DNA of 64,000 nt. Source: an uncultured Ulvibacter sp. (GTDB lineage: Bacteria > Bacteroidota > Bacteroidia > Flavobacteriales > Flavobacteriaceae). Under the pieces are notes generated by a model, which worked only from the letters and a program-made list of their open reading frames with translations, ran no database searches and was not told where the DNA came from. Shown piece after piece: positions 46,768 to 55,917 of the stretch. The translations under genes and the position numbers were made by a program. Position 1 is the stretch's first letter. Every line of letters begins with the position of its first letter. Location: contig CALIAF010000007.1 of the NCBI GenBank assembly GCA_938041335.1, positions 42,499 through 106,498 of the forward strand. Direction: 5' to 3'.

Positions 46768-48015
46768 ATGACATTTAAAGATTTAGGCCTATCTGAGGCA
46801 TTGCTAAAAGCAATTAGTAAAAAAGGATACACTACTCCAAGCCCTATTCAGGCAAAAGCAATCCCAAAAATATTAGAAGGTAAAGATGTGTTGGCATCTG
46901 CACAGACAGGTACCGGTAAGACTGCAGGTTTTGCATTACCTATGTTGCACATTATCACAGAAAAACCGTTTCAGAGACATCGTCCTGTTAAGGCATTGAT
47001 TGTAACACCTACGCGTGAGCTTGCAGCACAAATACTAAAAGAGATTAAAGAGTATTCTGTATTTACAGATGTTAGATCTACGGTTATTTTTGGTGGTGTT
47101 AACGCAAACCCACAGATTAGAGCTTTAAAACAAGGGACGGATATTCTTGTGGCAACCCCAGGTAGATTATTAGACTTGCACTCGCAAGGCGTTTTTAATA
47201 TGAAACAGGTAGAATTCTTAGTTTTAGATGAAGCAGATAGAATGCTTGATATGGGCTTTGTGAGAGATATAAATAAGATCTTAGCGCTATTACCAGCTAA
47301 AAGGCAGAACCTTTTATTTTCTGCAACCTTCTCAAAAGAGATTAAAAAACTAGCGCAGAATTTCTTAACTAACCCCGTGCTAGTAGAAGCAGAGCGCCAA
47401 AATAGTACCGCAGAAAAAGTAAAGCAAACTATTTACAGAACCAATAAGTCTGCAAAGACAGATCTGGTTATTAAACTAATCACAGAAGGGAATTGGGAAC
47501 AGGTTTTAATTTTTACGAGAACCAAGCATGGTGCCAATAGGCTTTCTGAAAAACTAGGTAAGGCAAAAATAAGAGCTGCCGCCATTCACGGAAATAAAAG
47601 TCAAGGGGCAAGAACCAAAGCACTTGCAGGTTTTAAGGACGGAAGTATACGTGTTTTAGTAGCTACAGATATTGCAGCTCGTGGGCTTGATATCCCTTTG
47701 TTGCCACACGTGATAAACTATGAATTACCTAATATTCCAGAGGACTATGTGCACCGTATAGGAAGAACTGCAAGGGCTGGAGCCAGTGGCGATGCTATTT
47801 CTATTGTGAGTGTAGATGAGTTTGAATATGTGAAAGGTATTGAAAAATTGTTAGGCGAAAAACTAGAATCTGTAGCCTTAGAAGGCTTTGAGCAAACAGA
47901 TAATTTACAAGATATTCTAGATAAAAAAGCGGCAAACAAGGCCCAGCATCAAAGTGCACGTCGTAATAACCCAAGAGGTGGCGGTAATCGTGGTGGAAAT
48001 AATAGACGTCGTTAA
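46768..48015 (+). CDS. DEAD-box RNA helicase (RhlE-like)
   Basis: 415 residues from the ATG at 46768; a GTG 24 bases upstream is in frame but the family starts [16 protein letters not shown]. Motifs in order: Q motif (SPIQAKAIP), I ([10 protein letters not shown]), Ia (PTRELAAQ), Ib (TPGRLLDL), II ([12 protein letters not shown]), III (FSATF), IV ([13 protein letters not shown]), V ([12 protein letters not shown]), VI ([13 protein letters not shown]). A glycine- and arginine-rich tail ([16 protein letters not shown]) may bind RNA. Such helicases unwind RNA in ribosome assembly, decay and cold adaptation. Confidence 0.95.
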   Translation: MTFKDLGLSEALLKAISKKGYTTPSPIQAKAIPKILEGKDVLASAQTGTGKTAGFALPMLHIITEKPFQRHRPVKALIVTPTRELAAQILKEIKEYSVFTDVRSTVIFGGVNANPQIRALKQGTDILVATPGRLLDLHSQGVFNMKQVEFLVLDEADRMLDMGFVRDINKILALLPAKRQNLLFSATFSKEIKKLAQNFLTNPVLVEAERQNSTAEKVKQTIYRTNKSAKTDLVIKLITEGNWEQVLIFTRTKHGANRLSEKLGKAKIRAAAIHGNKSQGARTKALAGFKDGSIRVLVATDIAARGLDIPLLPHVINYELPNIPEDYVHRIGRTARAGASGDAISIVSVDEFEYVKGIEKLLGEKLESVALEGFEQTDNLQDILDKKAANKAQHQSARRNNPRGGGNRGGNNRRR

Positions 48016-48020
48016 ATAGT

Positions 48021-48048
48021 GAAATTTTTCTTCGGAAATTTTTTAAAT
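48021..48048 (+). terminator. UUCG-loop hairpin after the helicase gene, containing 13-mer copy 3
   Basis: TTTC-TTCG-GAAA forms a short stem with a stable UUCG tetraloop, extended by outer A/T pairs, and is followed by six T residues. It starts six bases after the helicase stop, so it may terminate transcription. Positions 48030-48042 are the exact reverse complement of the 13-mer found before eno and before the amidinotransferase-like gene. Confidence 0.5.
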
Positions 48049-48095
48049 TTACATGAAGCGTCCATTGCACTAGAGAGCAAGAAATATCATATCAA

Positions 48096-49247
48096 GTGAC
48101 ACACCAGATTTTTCATAAAACAGGAGCCATCCCAACACAAGATTGGGAAAAGGTGCTTGCTGGTAAAAATTTATACCTGTCTCTAGCATACCTGCAAGTG
48201 CTGGAAGATACTTTGAAAGATCAAGTCACTTTGTTTTTTAGCATCAGCTATCAAGATAAGGTGCCAGTGCTCATCACAACATTTCAGTTAGTGACTTTTA
48301 TAGATAAGCGCAAACAATCACATAAATCTGTTCTTAAAATTTTATCAGATACCAAAAGCAAGCAACAATCTTTTAAAATGAATATGTTAGTTTGCGGTAA
48401 TGTCTTTGCAGATGGGGAGCATGGTTTTGTAGCTTCAGATGCGATTTCTAATGGGGAGGTGATTCAAGAACTTGTGACTATTTCAGAAACCATTAAAAAG
48501 AAGTCTGCTTCTCAAAAAAAGATATCGGTACGCTTATTTAAAGAATTCTGGCCAGAATCTGTTTCTAAAATGGAGGTATTGATAGAGCATCGCTTTAAAG
48601 AGTTTCATATTGATGTGAATATGGTGCTCGATATTCATCCTTCGTGGAACACCTTTGATGATTACCTGCAGAGTATGAAAGCAAAGTTTCGTACCAAAGC
48701 AAATAGCACTTATAAACGTTCTGCAGCCGTTGCTATGCGATCTCTTGCTGCGATAGAGATTAAAGAGAATAGTCACAAAATTGATGCACTATTTGCTAAT
48801 GTGTTAGATAAAAGTGAATACAGTTTTGGTAGGATGAATGCTAACGTTTTTGTAGCACTCAAGGAAAATCTAGGCTACGACTTTTCTTTTGTTGGTGCCT
48901 ATCTCAATGAAGAGCTGGTAGGGTTTAGCATTGCCTATTTTCATAATAATATTATGGAAGCCGGTTATGTGGGTCTAGACTATAACTATAATACAGATTA
49001 TGCCATCTACCAACGTCTTTTATATCATTATGTCGAGCAAGCCATAGAAAGAAAGATGTTACAATTACAATTAGGTAGAACCAGTGAATTAATTAAAAGC
49101 GCACTTGGTGCTAAGCCAGTGGACATGAAATTGTATGCCAAGCATAAACGACCGCTAACAAATTTAATAATGGGCGCCGTTTTAAATAAAGTGTCTCCCA
49201 GTGATTATGAGCTGAGGAGACCTTTTAAGAGTGGGTTTGAAGTGTAA
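48096..49247 (+). CDS. GNAT/FemAB-like acetyltransferase-fold protein
   Basis: 383 residues. The start is GTG at 48096, since an in-frame TGA lies at 48054-48056 and no ATG precedes. The C-terminal half has the look of a GNAT or FemAB-type domain (NVFVALKENLGYDFSFVGAYLNEELVGFSIAYFHNNIMEAGYVGLDY is typical, read as separate strands), with IYQRLLYHYVEQAIERKM as the long helix and LQLGRTSELIKSALGAKPVDM after it. These proteins transfer acyl or aminoacyl groups; the substrate is unknown. No signal peptide. Confidence 0.65.
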   Translation: MTHQIFHKTGAIPTQDWEKVLAGKNLYLSLAYLQVLEDTLKDQVTLFFSISYQDKVPVLITTFQLVTFIDKRKQSHKSVLKILSDTKSKQQSFKMNMLVCGNVFADGEHGFVASDAISNGEVIQELVTISETIKKKSASQKKISVRLFKEFWPESVSKMEVLIEHRFKEFHIDVNMVLDIHPSWNTFDDYLQSMKAKFRTKANSTYKRSAAVAMRSLAAIEIKENSHKIDALFANVLDKSEYSFGRMNANVFVALKENLGYDFSFVGAYLNEELVGFSIAYFHNNIMEAGYVGLDYNYNTDYAIYQRLLYHYVEQAIERKMLQLQLGRTSELIKSALGAKPVDMKLYAKHKRPLTNLIMGAVLNKVSPSDYELRRPFKSGFEV

Positions 49248-49270
49248 GAAAATAGAAGTGAGACCGCCTC

Positions 49271-49294
49271 GCTGAAAGAACAAAGAGAAAAGAC
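49271..49294 (+). repeat. Dispersed 24-bp repeat, copy 2
   Basis: GCTGAAAGAACAAAGA followed by GAAAAGAC, 22 of 24 bases identical to 38458-38481. It sits directly before a terminator hairpin and after the sequence GAGACCGCCTC. Confidence 0.55.
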
Positions 49295-49332
49295 AAAAAA
49301 ATGTTCGAGAAGTATTTCACGAACATTTTTTT
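49295..49332. terminator. Bidirectional terminator between convergent genes
   Basis: AAAAAAATGTTCG (49295-49307) pairs with CGAACATTTTTTT (49320-49332) around a 12-nt loop. A/T runs on both sides allow use by the GNAT-like gene and by the DUF1761 gene. Confidence 0.8.
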
Positions 49333-49391
49333 TATAAAGAGTATGAATCTTTTAGTTTTAGAGGGCATTTTTTAATGCCACTGCATACTTT

Positions 49392-49892
49392 TTAAGCCCA
49401 TTGGCACAAAACGCCTCCCATTAAAGACAATGTGATAATCCAGTAAAATCCATTGATAAAGCCATATTTAATACCTTTAGTTTCAAAAAGACCATTCATC
49501 ATTATAATGGGTAGTGCAAAAAATAGTCCTACTAATCCTCCATGAAATGCTCCGTGTTTAAAGGTTCTAAAATTGTTGCCATACGTTTCCATAAAAGCTG
49601 CGATCTGAGTGGTAATAGCAGATCCTTCTTCTCCGTAACCCGTTTCATTAACAAGTAATGAGACGTAATCTGTTTGATGGACTACAAACTGGTACATACA
49701 CATTGCAATTAAAAAGCTTAGAAAAAGGGATACTCCAAAAACAACGACCATGTTGCTTTCTTTCATCTGTTCCTCTGTAACACGGGCGGCTTTCATCCAT
49801 GTATTCCCAAATACTTTTGGGTGATAATAAATAAATCCCATTATCATTGGGATTAATGCGGCTAGCGCTACAAATAAAAAATTTGGTAACAT
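49392..49892 (-). CDS. DUF1761-family membrane protein
   Basis: 166 residues with four hydrophobic segments (about 5-22, 50-70, 110-130, 140-162). The opening NFLFVALAALIPMIMGFIYYHPKVFGNTWMKAA and the HGAFHGGLVGLFFALPIIMMNGLFE segment match DUF1761, a family of small inner membrane proteins without known function. It is 44 bp downstream of a LysE-like exporter gene on the same strand and may be cotranscribed with it. Confidence 0.8.
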   Translation of the reverse strand: MLPNFLFVALAALIPMIMGFIYYHPKVFGNTWMKAARVTEEQMKESNMVVVFGVSLFLSFLIAMCMYQFVVHQTDYVSLLVNETGYGEEGSAITTQIAAFMETYGNNFRTFKHGAFHGGLVGLFFALPIIMMNGLFETKGIKYGFINGFYWIITLSLMGGVLCQWA

Positions 49893-49936
49893 AATATATT
49901 GGTTTTAAGGTTGCTATAAATATAGCAAAACTATTG

Positions 49937-50536
49937 TTAGATAAAATAGTAAGCTAGTTTTAGGCCAAAAAGGATCATTACAACCCCCATTATTTTGTAT
50001 GCATTTTTGAGTACAGAAGGCGTTAAAAATTTTCGTAGTTTTTCAGCAAAAAAGACTTTTAATAGGTCTGTAATAAAAATGACGAGTAGTGTGATTGTTA
50101 GTGAGGTGATTACGGCATCTTGATCTATAAATTTGGCCTCGTTAATTGCTAAAAACCCTATCCAAACCGTAGCTACAAATGGATTAATAAAATTAAGTAC
50201 AAAACCTTTGGTAAAATGAACCCATAAAGAAACGGAAGATGTACTATTAATTTCTGAAACGTGATGTTTCTTGATTAAATAGTGAATGCCCATGCTAATA
50301 ATTATAAGTGCTCCTAAAAAAGCAAACCATTTATTAGTTGTTAAGTTTTTTAAAATTTCAGAAAAACCAAAAAGAAGCAATGCAACATAAATAATATCTC
50401 CTAAGATGATTCCCGTCGCAACAGCAATGCCCGCTTTTCTTCCAGAAACAACAGCAGTTTTAATGAGGTAAAAGAAAACGGCGCCCATAAAAATGAGGGT
50501 GCTTAAGCCTAAAAGAACTCCTGTAATTATTTCCAT
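49937..50536 (-). CDS. LysE-family translocator
   Basis: 199 residues, six predicted membrane segments. The N-terminal segment ITGVLLGLSTLIFMGAVFFYLI, the AGIAVATGIILGDIIYVALLLFG stretch and the ALIIISMGIHYLIKK region match LysE/RhtB exporters, which export amino acids or similar small molecules with proton exchange. The usual glycine/proline-rich first loop (PGP) is replaced by a hydrophobic segment, so the substrate may be atypical. Confidence 0.75.
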   Translation of the reverse strand: MEIITGVLLGLSTLIFMGAVFFYLIKTAVVSGRKAGIAVATGIILGDIIYVALLLFGFSEILKNLTTNKWFAFLGALIIISMGIHYLIKKHHVSEINSTSSVSLWVHFTKGFVLNFINPFVATVWIGFLAINEAKFIDQDAVITSLTITLLVIFITDLLKVFFAEKLRKFLTPSVLKNAYKIMGVVMILFGLKLAYYFI

Positions 50537-50609
50537 TTGTTGGCGTTTTCAGAAGTTAAAGATAGTAAAACTAGTAACTTATTGGTCAGTATTAAATTAG
50601 CTAAGTGTC

Positions 50610-50640
50610 TTTGAGAACCCAAGCCCAATTACTATCTTTA
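50610..50640 (+). promoter_or_regulatory. ffh promoter
   Basis: TTTG (50610-50613), 19 bp spacer and TATCTTTA (50633-50640) match the Bacteroidota -33/-7 pattern with one mismatch. The leader of about 80 nt carries a perfect 10-bp hairpin (50663-50672 with 50681-50690, core TTTCAGAA). Confidence 0.6.
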
Positions 50641-50726
50641 CATCCTAATTTTCTGCCCTTAATATTTCAGAAGCAAGTATTTCTGAAATACCATAAACCC
50701 GCAGAATCTTTATATTTTATACTACT

Positions 50727-52055
50727 ATGTTCGACAATTTAAGTGATAAGTTAGATAAAGCAATGCACGTCCTCAAAGGACATGGAAGCATTACAGAGGT
50801 AAATGTAGCAGAAACGCTTAAAGAAGTACGTCGTGCTTTATTGGATGCCGATGTAAACTTTAAGATTGCAAAAGAATTTACAAATACCGTAAAAGAGAAA
50901 GCCTTAGGTCAGGATGTACTGACTGCTTTGCAACCTAGCCAGTTAATGGTGAAGATTGTCAAAGACGAACTTACTAAACTGATGGGTGGTGATGCAGCTG
51001 GCATCAACTTACAAGGGACACCAAGTGTGATTTTAATGTCTGGTTTACAGGGTAGTGGTAAAACTACCTTTTCTGGTAAACTGGCTAATTTTTTAAAGTC
51101 TAAAAAATCAAAAAAACCATTATTAGTTGCCTGTGATGTGTATCGTCCAGCGGCGATAAATCAATTGCACATAGTTGGTGATCAGATAGGTGTTGAGGTA
51201 TACAGTGAAGAAGGGAATATGGATCCTGTTTCTATTGCAACTAATGCCATTGCTCACGCAAAACAAAATGGTCATAATGTTGTCATCGTCGATACGGCAG
51301 GACGTCTCGCGGTTGATGAGGTGATGATGACAGAGATTGAAAATGTACACAAGGCTATTAATCCTCAAGAAACACTGTTTGTTGTAGATGCAATGACAGG
51401 ACAGGATGCTGTAAATACAGCAAAGACATTTAATGAGCGCCTTAACTTTGATGGAGTAGTGCTTACTAAACTTGATGGTGATACTCGTGGTGGTGCTGCT
51501 ATATCCATTAAAAGTGTAGTAAATAAGCCTATCAAGTTTATAGGTACTGGTGAAAAGATGGATGCGATAGATATTTTCTATCCGTCACGTATGGCAGATC
51601 GTATCTTAGGGATGGGAGATGTTGTTTCTCTTGTGGAGCGTGCTCAAGAGCAGTTTGATGAAGAAGAAGCAAGAAAATTACAAAAGAAGATTGCAAAAAA
51701 TCAATTTGGCTTTGATGATTTTATGAAGCAAATTCAGCAAATCAAAAAAATGGGATCTATGAAAGATCTTGTTGGGATGATTCCTGGAGCTGGGAAAGCA
51801 TTAAAAGATGTGGAGATTGATGATGATGCTTTTAAAGGCATAGAAGCAATTATCCAGTCTATGACTCCAGAAGAAAGAACAAAACCAGTTTTAATTAATG
51901 GTAGCCGTAAAAAAAGGATTGCAAAAGGTAGTGGGACCTCTGTAACACAAGTGAACCAACTCTTAAAACAGTTTGACCAGATGAGTAAAATGATGAAAAT
52001 GATGCAAGGCGGTGGCGGTCGTAAGATGGCTCAGATGATGGGGAAGATGAAGTAA
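50727..52055 (+). CDS. ffh: Signal recognition particle protein Ffh (SRP54)
   Basis: 442 residues. Ffh binds signal sequences on nascent chains and, with 4.5S RNA and FtsY, delivers ribosomes to SecY. The N domain spans about 1-90 (MFDNLSDKLDKAMHVLKGHG, EVRRALLDADVNF). The G domain has GLQGSGKTTFSGKLA, DVYRPAAINQL, DTAGRLAVDE and TKLDGDTRGGAA. The M domain starts near 300 and ends in a methionine-rich tail (MSKMMKMMQGGGGRKMAQMM). It has its own promoter. Confidence 0.97.
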   Translation: MFDNLSDKLDKAMHVLKGHGSITEVNVAETLKEVRRALLDADVNFKIAKEFTNTVKEKALGQDVLTALQPSQLMVKIVKDELTKLMGGDAAGINLQGTPSVILMSGLQGSGKTTFSGKLANFLKSKKSKKPLLVACDVYRPAAINQLHIVGDQIGVEVYSEEGNMDPVSIATNAIAHAKQNGHNVVIVDTAGRLAVDEVMMTEIENVHKAINPQETLFVVDAMTGQDAVNTAKTFNERLNFDGVVLTKLDGDTRGGAAISIKSVVNKPIKFIGTGEKMDAIDIFYPSRMADRILGMGDVVSLVERAQEQFDEEEARKLQKKIAKNQFGFDDFMKQIQQIKKMGSMKDLVGMIPGAGKALKDVEIDDDAFKGIEAIIQSMTPEERTKPVLINGSRKKRIAKGSGTSVTQVNQLLKQFDQMSKMMKMMQGGGGRKMAQMMGKMK

Positions 52056-52167
52056 TGGGATTGTTGATTTTAGATTAACGATTTTAGATTTTTGAACTAA
52101 TTAAAAAATAAGTAACAAGCTCTGATTAACGTATTACGTTTAACTCTTAGCTAAAACATTAAAAAGA

Positions 52168-53055
52168 ATGACAATTCTCGACGGAAAAAAAGTCTCAAAC
52201 GATATAAAAAACGAGATCGCTGCAGAGGTGCAAAAGATGAAGGATGCTGGTGAGAAAGTGCCGCATCTTGCTGCAGTAATTGTGGGTGATGATGGAGCGA
52301 GTTTAACATACGTGGGTAGTAAAGTACGTTCTTGCGAGCGTGTTGGTTTTGAGTCTACAATGATTAGATTATCGCATACTACGAGTGAGATTGAACTGCT
52401 TGATAAAATTGAAGAGCTTAATCAAAATGACGATATAGACGGTTTTATAATACAATTACCGTTGCCACCGCAAATTAATACGCAGCGGGTGCTTATGGCG
52501 GTAGATCCAAGTAAAGATGTTGATGGTTTTCATCCTACTAACTTTGGACGTATGGCTCTAGATATGACCACATTTATTCCAGCTACGCCTTTTGGTATTT
52601 TAGAACTTCTTGAACGTTATGATGTAAATACAAAAGGAAAACATACGGTAGTCATTGGTCGCAGTCACATTGTGGGGCGTCCTATGAGTATCTTGATGAG
52701 CCGTAAAGGTTGGCCAGGAAATAGTACGGTAACATTGACGCATAGTAGCACAAAAAACATTACACAGATTATCAGTCAGGCAGATATTGTGATCTCTGCA
52801 TTAGGGGTTCCTAATTTTGTAAAAGCCGAAATGGTTAAAGATGATGCGGTTATTATTGATGTAGGTATCACTCGTGTAGAAGACGAAAGTCGCCCTAAAG
52901 GATATAGAATTGTAGGGGATGTAGATTTTGCAAACGTGAGTAAAAAAGCAAGTTTTATTACCCCAGTTCCTGGTGGAGTAGGACCAATGACCATCGCAAT
53001 GTTGTTAAAAAACACGTTGTTAGCTAGAGAACAAAGAGCTGCGGCTAGAAAATAA
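52168..53055 (+). CDS. folD: Bifunctional methylenetetrahydrofolate dehydrogenase/cyclohydrolase
   Basis: 295 residues. FolD interconverts 5,10-methylene-, methenyl- and 10-formyl-THF and so supplies one-carbon units. Visible are YVGSKVRSCERVGF (catalytic Lys/Tyr region), QLPLPPQI, PATPFGILELLERY, the Rossmann loop VVIGRSHIVGRPMSILM and PVPGGVGPMTIAMLLKNT. The 112-bp gap after ffh contains a duplicated GATTTTAGAT and a weak TACGTTTA promoter-like element at 52135. Confidence 0.97.
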   Translation: MTILDGKKVSNDIKNEIAAEVQKMKDAGEKVPHLAAVIVGDDGASLTYVGSKVRSCERVGFESTMIRLSHTTSEIELLDKIEELNQNDDIDGFIIQLPLPPQINTQRVLMAVDPSKDVDGFHPTNFGRMALDMTTFIPATPFGILELLERYDVNTKGKHTVVIGRSHIVGRPMSILMSRKGWPGNSTVTLTHSSTKNITQIISQADIVISALGVPNFVKAEMVKDDAVIIDVGITRVEDESRPKGYRIVGDVDFANVSKKASFITPVPGGVGPMTIAMLLKNTLLAREQRAAARK

Positions 53056-53076
53056 CCTTTGAATGTAGATTGTGGC

Positions 53077-53685
53077 TTAGCGCTTAGCTATAAAAACCGA
53101 GTCCAAAAACACTTTTACAGAGGCCTGATTGGCACGTAGTAATTCTGCCCTGGCATTTCTAATATCTTTTGGGTGCTTGTCTTGAGAGAGTTTAAATTTA
53201 CCTTCCCAAGTATCAATAGTAATCTCAAACATTTTAATATAATCTAAGTTTGAGTTTAACCTTGGGTTATCTGCTTCTAAGACATATTTATGGTCTGGTG
53301 CTTCTAGAAACTCTGTCATTACAATTAGACTTTCTTTTAAATCTTCTGTACTGTCAATTCTAGTTACTTTCCCTGTTAAGTGAACACGAATATAGTTCCA
53401 TGTAGGCAATTGGGTAGTGCTATAAATACTAGGCGATATGTAGCATTGTGGTCCAGAAAAAATAATGGTTATATCGTTTTGGTCTTTTAGTAATTCTGTT
53501 TGAGGGTTATAAATGTCTATGTGCCCAATGAGTTTACCATCTTCTTCGCGATAAATTAATGGCAAATGTGTAATTAATGGGGCATTGTCTTTTACAGAAA
53601 CTATAGTCGCTAATGGATAGGTTTTAATAACCTCAAGCATATGAAGATTATTATCTTCTTGGTGATGTTTAGGAGGGTAGTTCAT
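53077..53685 (-). CDS. PaiB-like FMN-binding split-barrel protein
   Basis: 202 residues. The start YPPKHHQEDN, LATIVSVKDNAPLITHLPLIYREEDGKLIGHIDIYNPQ and the QCYISPSIYSTTQLPTWNYIRVHLTGKV segment match the PaiB/FMN-binding negative regulator family, a flavin-reductase-like split barrel. In Bacillus PaiB affects protease and sporulation genes; here the role is unknown and an enzyme is equally possible. Its first 17 bases overlap the end of the AI-2E transporter gene, so it is the last gene of a coupled operon. Confidence 0.88.
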   Translation of the reverse strand: MNYPPKHHQEDNNLHMLEVIKTYPLATIVSVKDNAPLITHLPLIYREEDGKLIGHIDIYNPQTELLKDQNDITIIFSGPQCYISPSIYSTTQLPTWNYIRVHLTGKVTRIDSTEDLKESLIVMTEFLEAPDHKYVLEADNPRLNSNLDYIKMFEITIDTWEGKFKLSQDKHPKDIRNARAELLRANQASVKVFLDSVFIAKR

Positions 53686-54739
53686 CTTTTTCTATTTTAA
53701 CTTCTTGTGTTTCTAATAGGATAGTATTATCTGTATATTCCTTGCGATAAATACGAACGATCACTATAAATAAACTGATAAGCAGTGGCCCAAATATAAG
53801 GCCAATAAAACCAAAAAGTGGAACCCCAACAATGACTCCTATCAAAGTAATAAGCGGATGCACATTATCCAGTTTTTTCATCACGTATAAACGGATGATA
53901 TTATCTGCAGAGCCAACGACTACTAATCCATAAATTAAAATCCCCCAAGCTGTAAATGTATTTCCTGTTGAAATTTCTAGAATGAATACCGGGATGATAC
54001 CAATAAGTGTCCCTACAAAAGGAATCATAGATCCAATGGTTACAATAACAAACCAAAAGAAAGGGTCTTCTACACCAAAGATTAAAAACCCAATTAAGGC
54101 AAGAATACCTTGAACTAATGCAACTAATGGTATTCCCAGAGCATTAGAACGAACCATAACAGCAATTTCGTTTCCTATTACCTTTAGGTTGGCTTTGTTT
54201 ACTGGAATAAAATCACCTACAGCATCTTTAAACATATTTCGCTCTACCAAAAGATAGAAAAGAATAAAATACATTATACCAATAGTGATAAATATATTAA
54301 AAGTGCCTCCGGCAAAACTTTGTAAATTATCTGACATCCAACTAGAAACAGCTCCTACATCAATTTGTGATGCTATATCATAACCCAGTTCTTTTTCCCA
54401 ATCACCTATTTGGGTTTTAACTGCAGCCACAACACGTTCTGAGTTTTTCACGGCATTTCCTATTTTATTGCCTAACAGAATGATTACACCAGAAATGGGT
54501 ACTAATATTCCAACGAAAGACACCACACAAATAAGCCCTGCAGCCAGTGACGCATTCCATCCTTTGCGAAGTAACTTGAGCATCCAGCCGTGCATTAAAA
54601 CATAAATGGTAATAGCGCCCAGAACACCAGAGAAATAAGGGAGCATTTCTCTAAAAATAAGTAGCCCTATTAATAGTATGATTAATAGGATAAAAATCTG
54701 CCTAATTTTTCTTGCGGGTATGGTGTTTTCTTGGCTCAT
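53669..54739 (-). CDS. AI-2E family transporter
   Basis: 356 residues from the ATG at 54739 (MSQENTIPARK); a start five codons earlier would overlap the VOC gene by 11 bases. About eight membrane segments follow the family pattern, with an early pair, a long amphipathic extracytoplasmic segment (about 95-150) and a final cluster (FWFVIVTIGSMIPFVGTLIGIIPVFILE; DNVHPLITLIGVIVGVPLFGFIGLIFGPLL). Family members export small molecules or act as ion antiporters; an autoinducer role here is unproven. It lies four bases after the VOC gene. Confidence 0.9.
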   Translation of the reverse strand: MSQENTIPARKIRQIFILLIILLIGLLIFREMLPYFSGVLGAITIYVLMHGWMLKLLRKGWNASLAAGLICVVSFVGILVPISGVIILLGNKIGNAVKNSERVVAAVKTQIGDWEKELGYDIASQIDVGAVSSWMSDNLQSFAGGTFNIFITIGIMYFILFYLLVERNMFKDAVGDFIPVNKANLKVIGNEIAVMVRSNALGIPLVALVQGILALIGFLIFGVEDPFFWFVIVTIGSMIPFVGTLIGIIPVFILEISTGNTFTAWGILIYGLVVVGSADNIIRLYVMKKLDNVHPLITLIGVIVGVPLFGFIGLIFGPLLISLFIVIVRIYRKEYTDNTILLETQEVKIEKDELPS

Positions 54740-54743
54740 CCTA

Positions 54744-55166
54744 TTATTTTTCAAAGAGTTGATTGAGGTTCTTAAAAGCTTTAAACTCTAAAGCATTTCC
54801 ACTAGGGTCCTTAAAAAACATTGTTGATTGTTCGCCAGGTAAGCCTTCAAAGCGCGTGTATGGGGCAATGATAAAGTTTATTTGTAATGTCTTTAACCTT
54901 TCGGCGAATGCCTTAAAATCTTCTATGGTAAGCACAACACCAAAATGCGGAACAGGCACATTATGCCCATCTACCGGATTACTGTCATTATTTATTTTTG
55001 CCTTCTCATTAAGATGGATTACTAACTGATGGCCAAAAAAATTGAAATCTACCCAATGATCACTACTTCTGCCTTCTTTACAACCTAATACATCTCTGTA
55101 AAAGGCGCGATTTGTTTCAATATTTGATACGGGTATCGCTAGATGAAAAGGTCTTACAGTGTTCAT
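54744..55166 (-). CDS. VOC-family (glyoxalase-like) protein
   Basis: 140 residues, two beta-alpha-beta-beta-beta units. It starts VRPFHLAIPVSNIETNRAFYRDVLGCKEGR with a metal-ligand-type His, has HFGVVLTIEDFKAFAERL at the start of the second unit and ends MFFKDPSGNALEFKAF with a ligand-type Glu. It may be a dioxygenase, lyase or resistance-type enzyme. It lies 23 bp after a lipoprotein gene and four bases before the AI-2E transporter start. Confidence 0.88.
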   Translation of the reverse strand: MNTVRPFHLAIPVSNIETNRAFYRDVLGCKEGRSSDHWVDFNFFGHQLVIHLNEKAKINNDSNPVDGHNVPVPHFGVVLTIEDFKAFAERLKTLQINFIIAPYTRFEGLPGEQSTMFFKDPSGNALEFKAFKNLNQLFEK

Positions 55167-55189
55167 GTCTTAATGCTAATTAGTTTCGT

Positions 55190-55777
55190 TTACTCACTTT
55201 CTTCTGTAGCTTCTATTTTGTCCCAACCTATTGCCATGTACTTAAATGTAGCAGTATCTGGAATATGACTTGCTTCTATTTTTAAATTCGGGTCGTATCT
55301 CGCGTTTTCTGAAAGCTGTTTTTTATCTATAGTAATATACACATCACTATTGTCTAAAAATACCACAACAGTATTGATACCTGTTAGTATGTTATTAATG
55401 GTATAATTGTCTTTGATGTCTTTAAAAGTGCTTTTTATAGATAGTCCTTTATCGGTTTTATAGCGTTCATCAAATAGCTGTATTGTACTAATGGTCGAGT
55501 TAGGGTCTGTTTCGCTATGAGGCGATACAAGAATTAACTTCTTTCCAGTTTTTTCATAAATCTCCACTTCTCCTTGTGTACCTAGCGTATTTTTAATGGA
55601 GGTCAATTTTACAATAGAATCCATCTTAAAAATAGAATCTAATTGTTTTACCTGAATATCTCTATGTAATAAACCTACTTGATCTTGCGATATCGCAAAA
55701 GGATTTTGTTTGGTTTCACATTGTACAAATACGAGCACACTTAAAGCCACTCCAGCAATCATTACAATCTTTTTCAT
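55190..55777 (-). CDS. Hypothetical lipoprotein
   Basis: 195 residues with a lipoprotein signal (LSVLVFVQC, C20) and a mature part that is mostly beta strand (GEVEIYEKTGKKLILVSP, STISTIQLFDERYKTDKG, NTVVVFLDNSDVYITIDKKQL). No family is recognised. It is the first gene of a tight four-gene operon. Its upstream region carries the 7-bp tandem array, an 8-bp hairpin ATTTCCGA-TTTC-TCGGAAAT near the start, and a near-consensus TAGATTTC that could be a -7 element. Confidence 0.7.
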   Translation of the reverse strand: MKKIVMIAGVALSVLVFVQCETKQNPFAISQDQVGLLHRDIQVKQLDSIFKMDSIVKLTSIKNTLGTQGEVEIYEKTGKKLILVSPHSETDPNSTISTIQLFDERYKTDKGLSIKSTFKDIKDNYTINNILTGINTVVVFLDNSDVYITIDKKQLSENARYDPNLKIEASHIPDTATFKYMAIGWDKIEATEESE

Positions 55778-55835
55778 TCTTATTTTGTATTGTTATTTCC
55801 GAGAAATCGGAAATCTATTATTATTATTTAATTTT

Positions 55836-55917
55836 CACTACTCACTACTCACTACTCACTACTCACTACTCACTACTCACTACTCACTACTCACTACTCA
55901 CTACTCACTACTCACTA
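55836..55917. repeat. Tandem array of 11 copies of a 7-bp unit
   Basis: Eleven exact CACTACT units (55836-55912) are followed by a partial CACTA. The last bases overlap the stop codon of the HerA-like gene (55915-55917). The array lies 59-140 bp upstream of the lipoprotein gene on the same strand and may vary in length by slippage. Confidence 0.95.

Noticed and set aside
55836..55917. Possible CRISPR array
   Set aside because: Units are 7 bp, contiguous and without spacers; no cas genes nearby.
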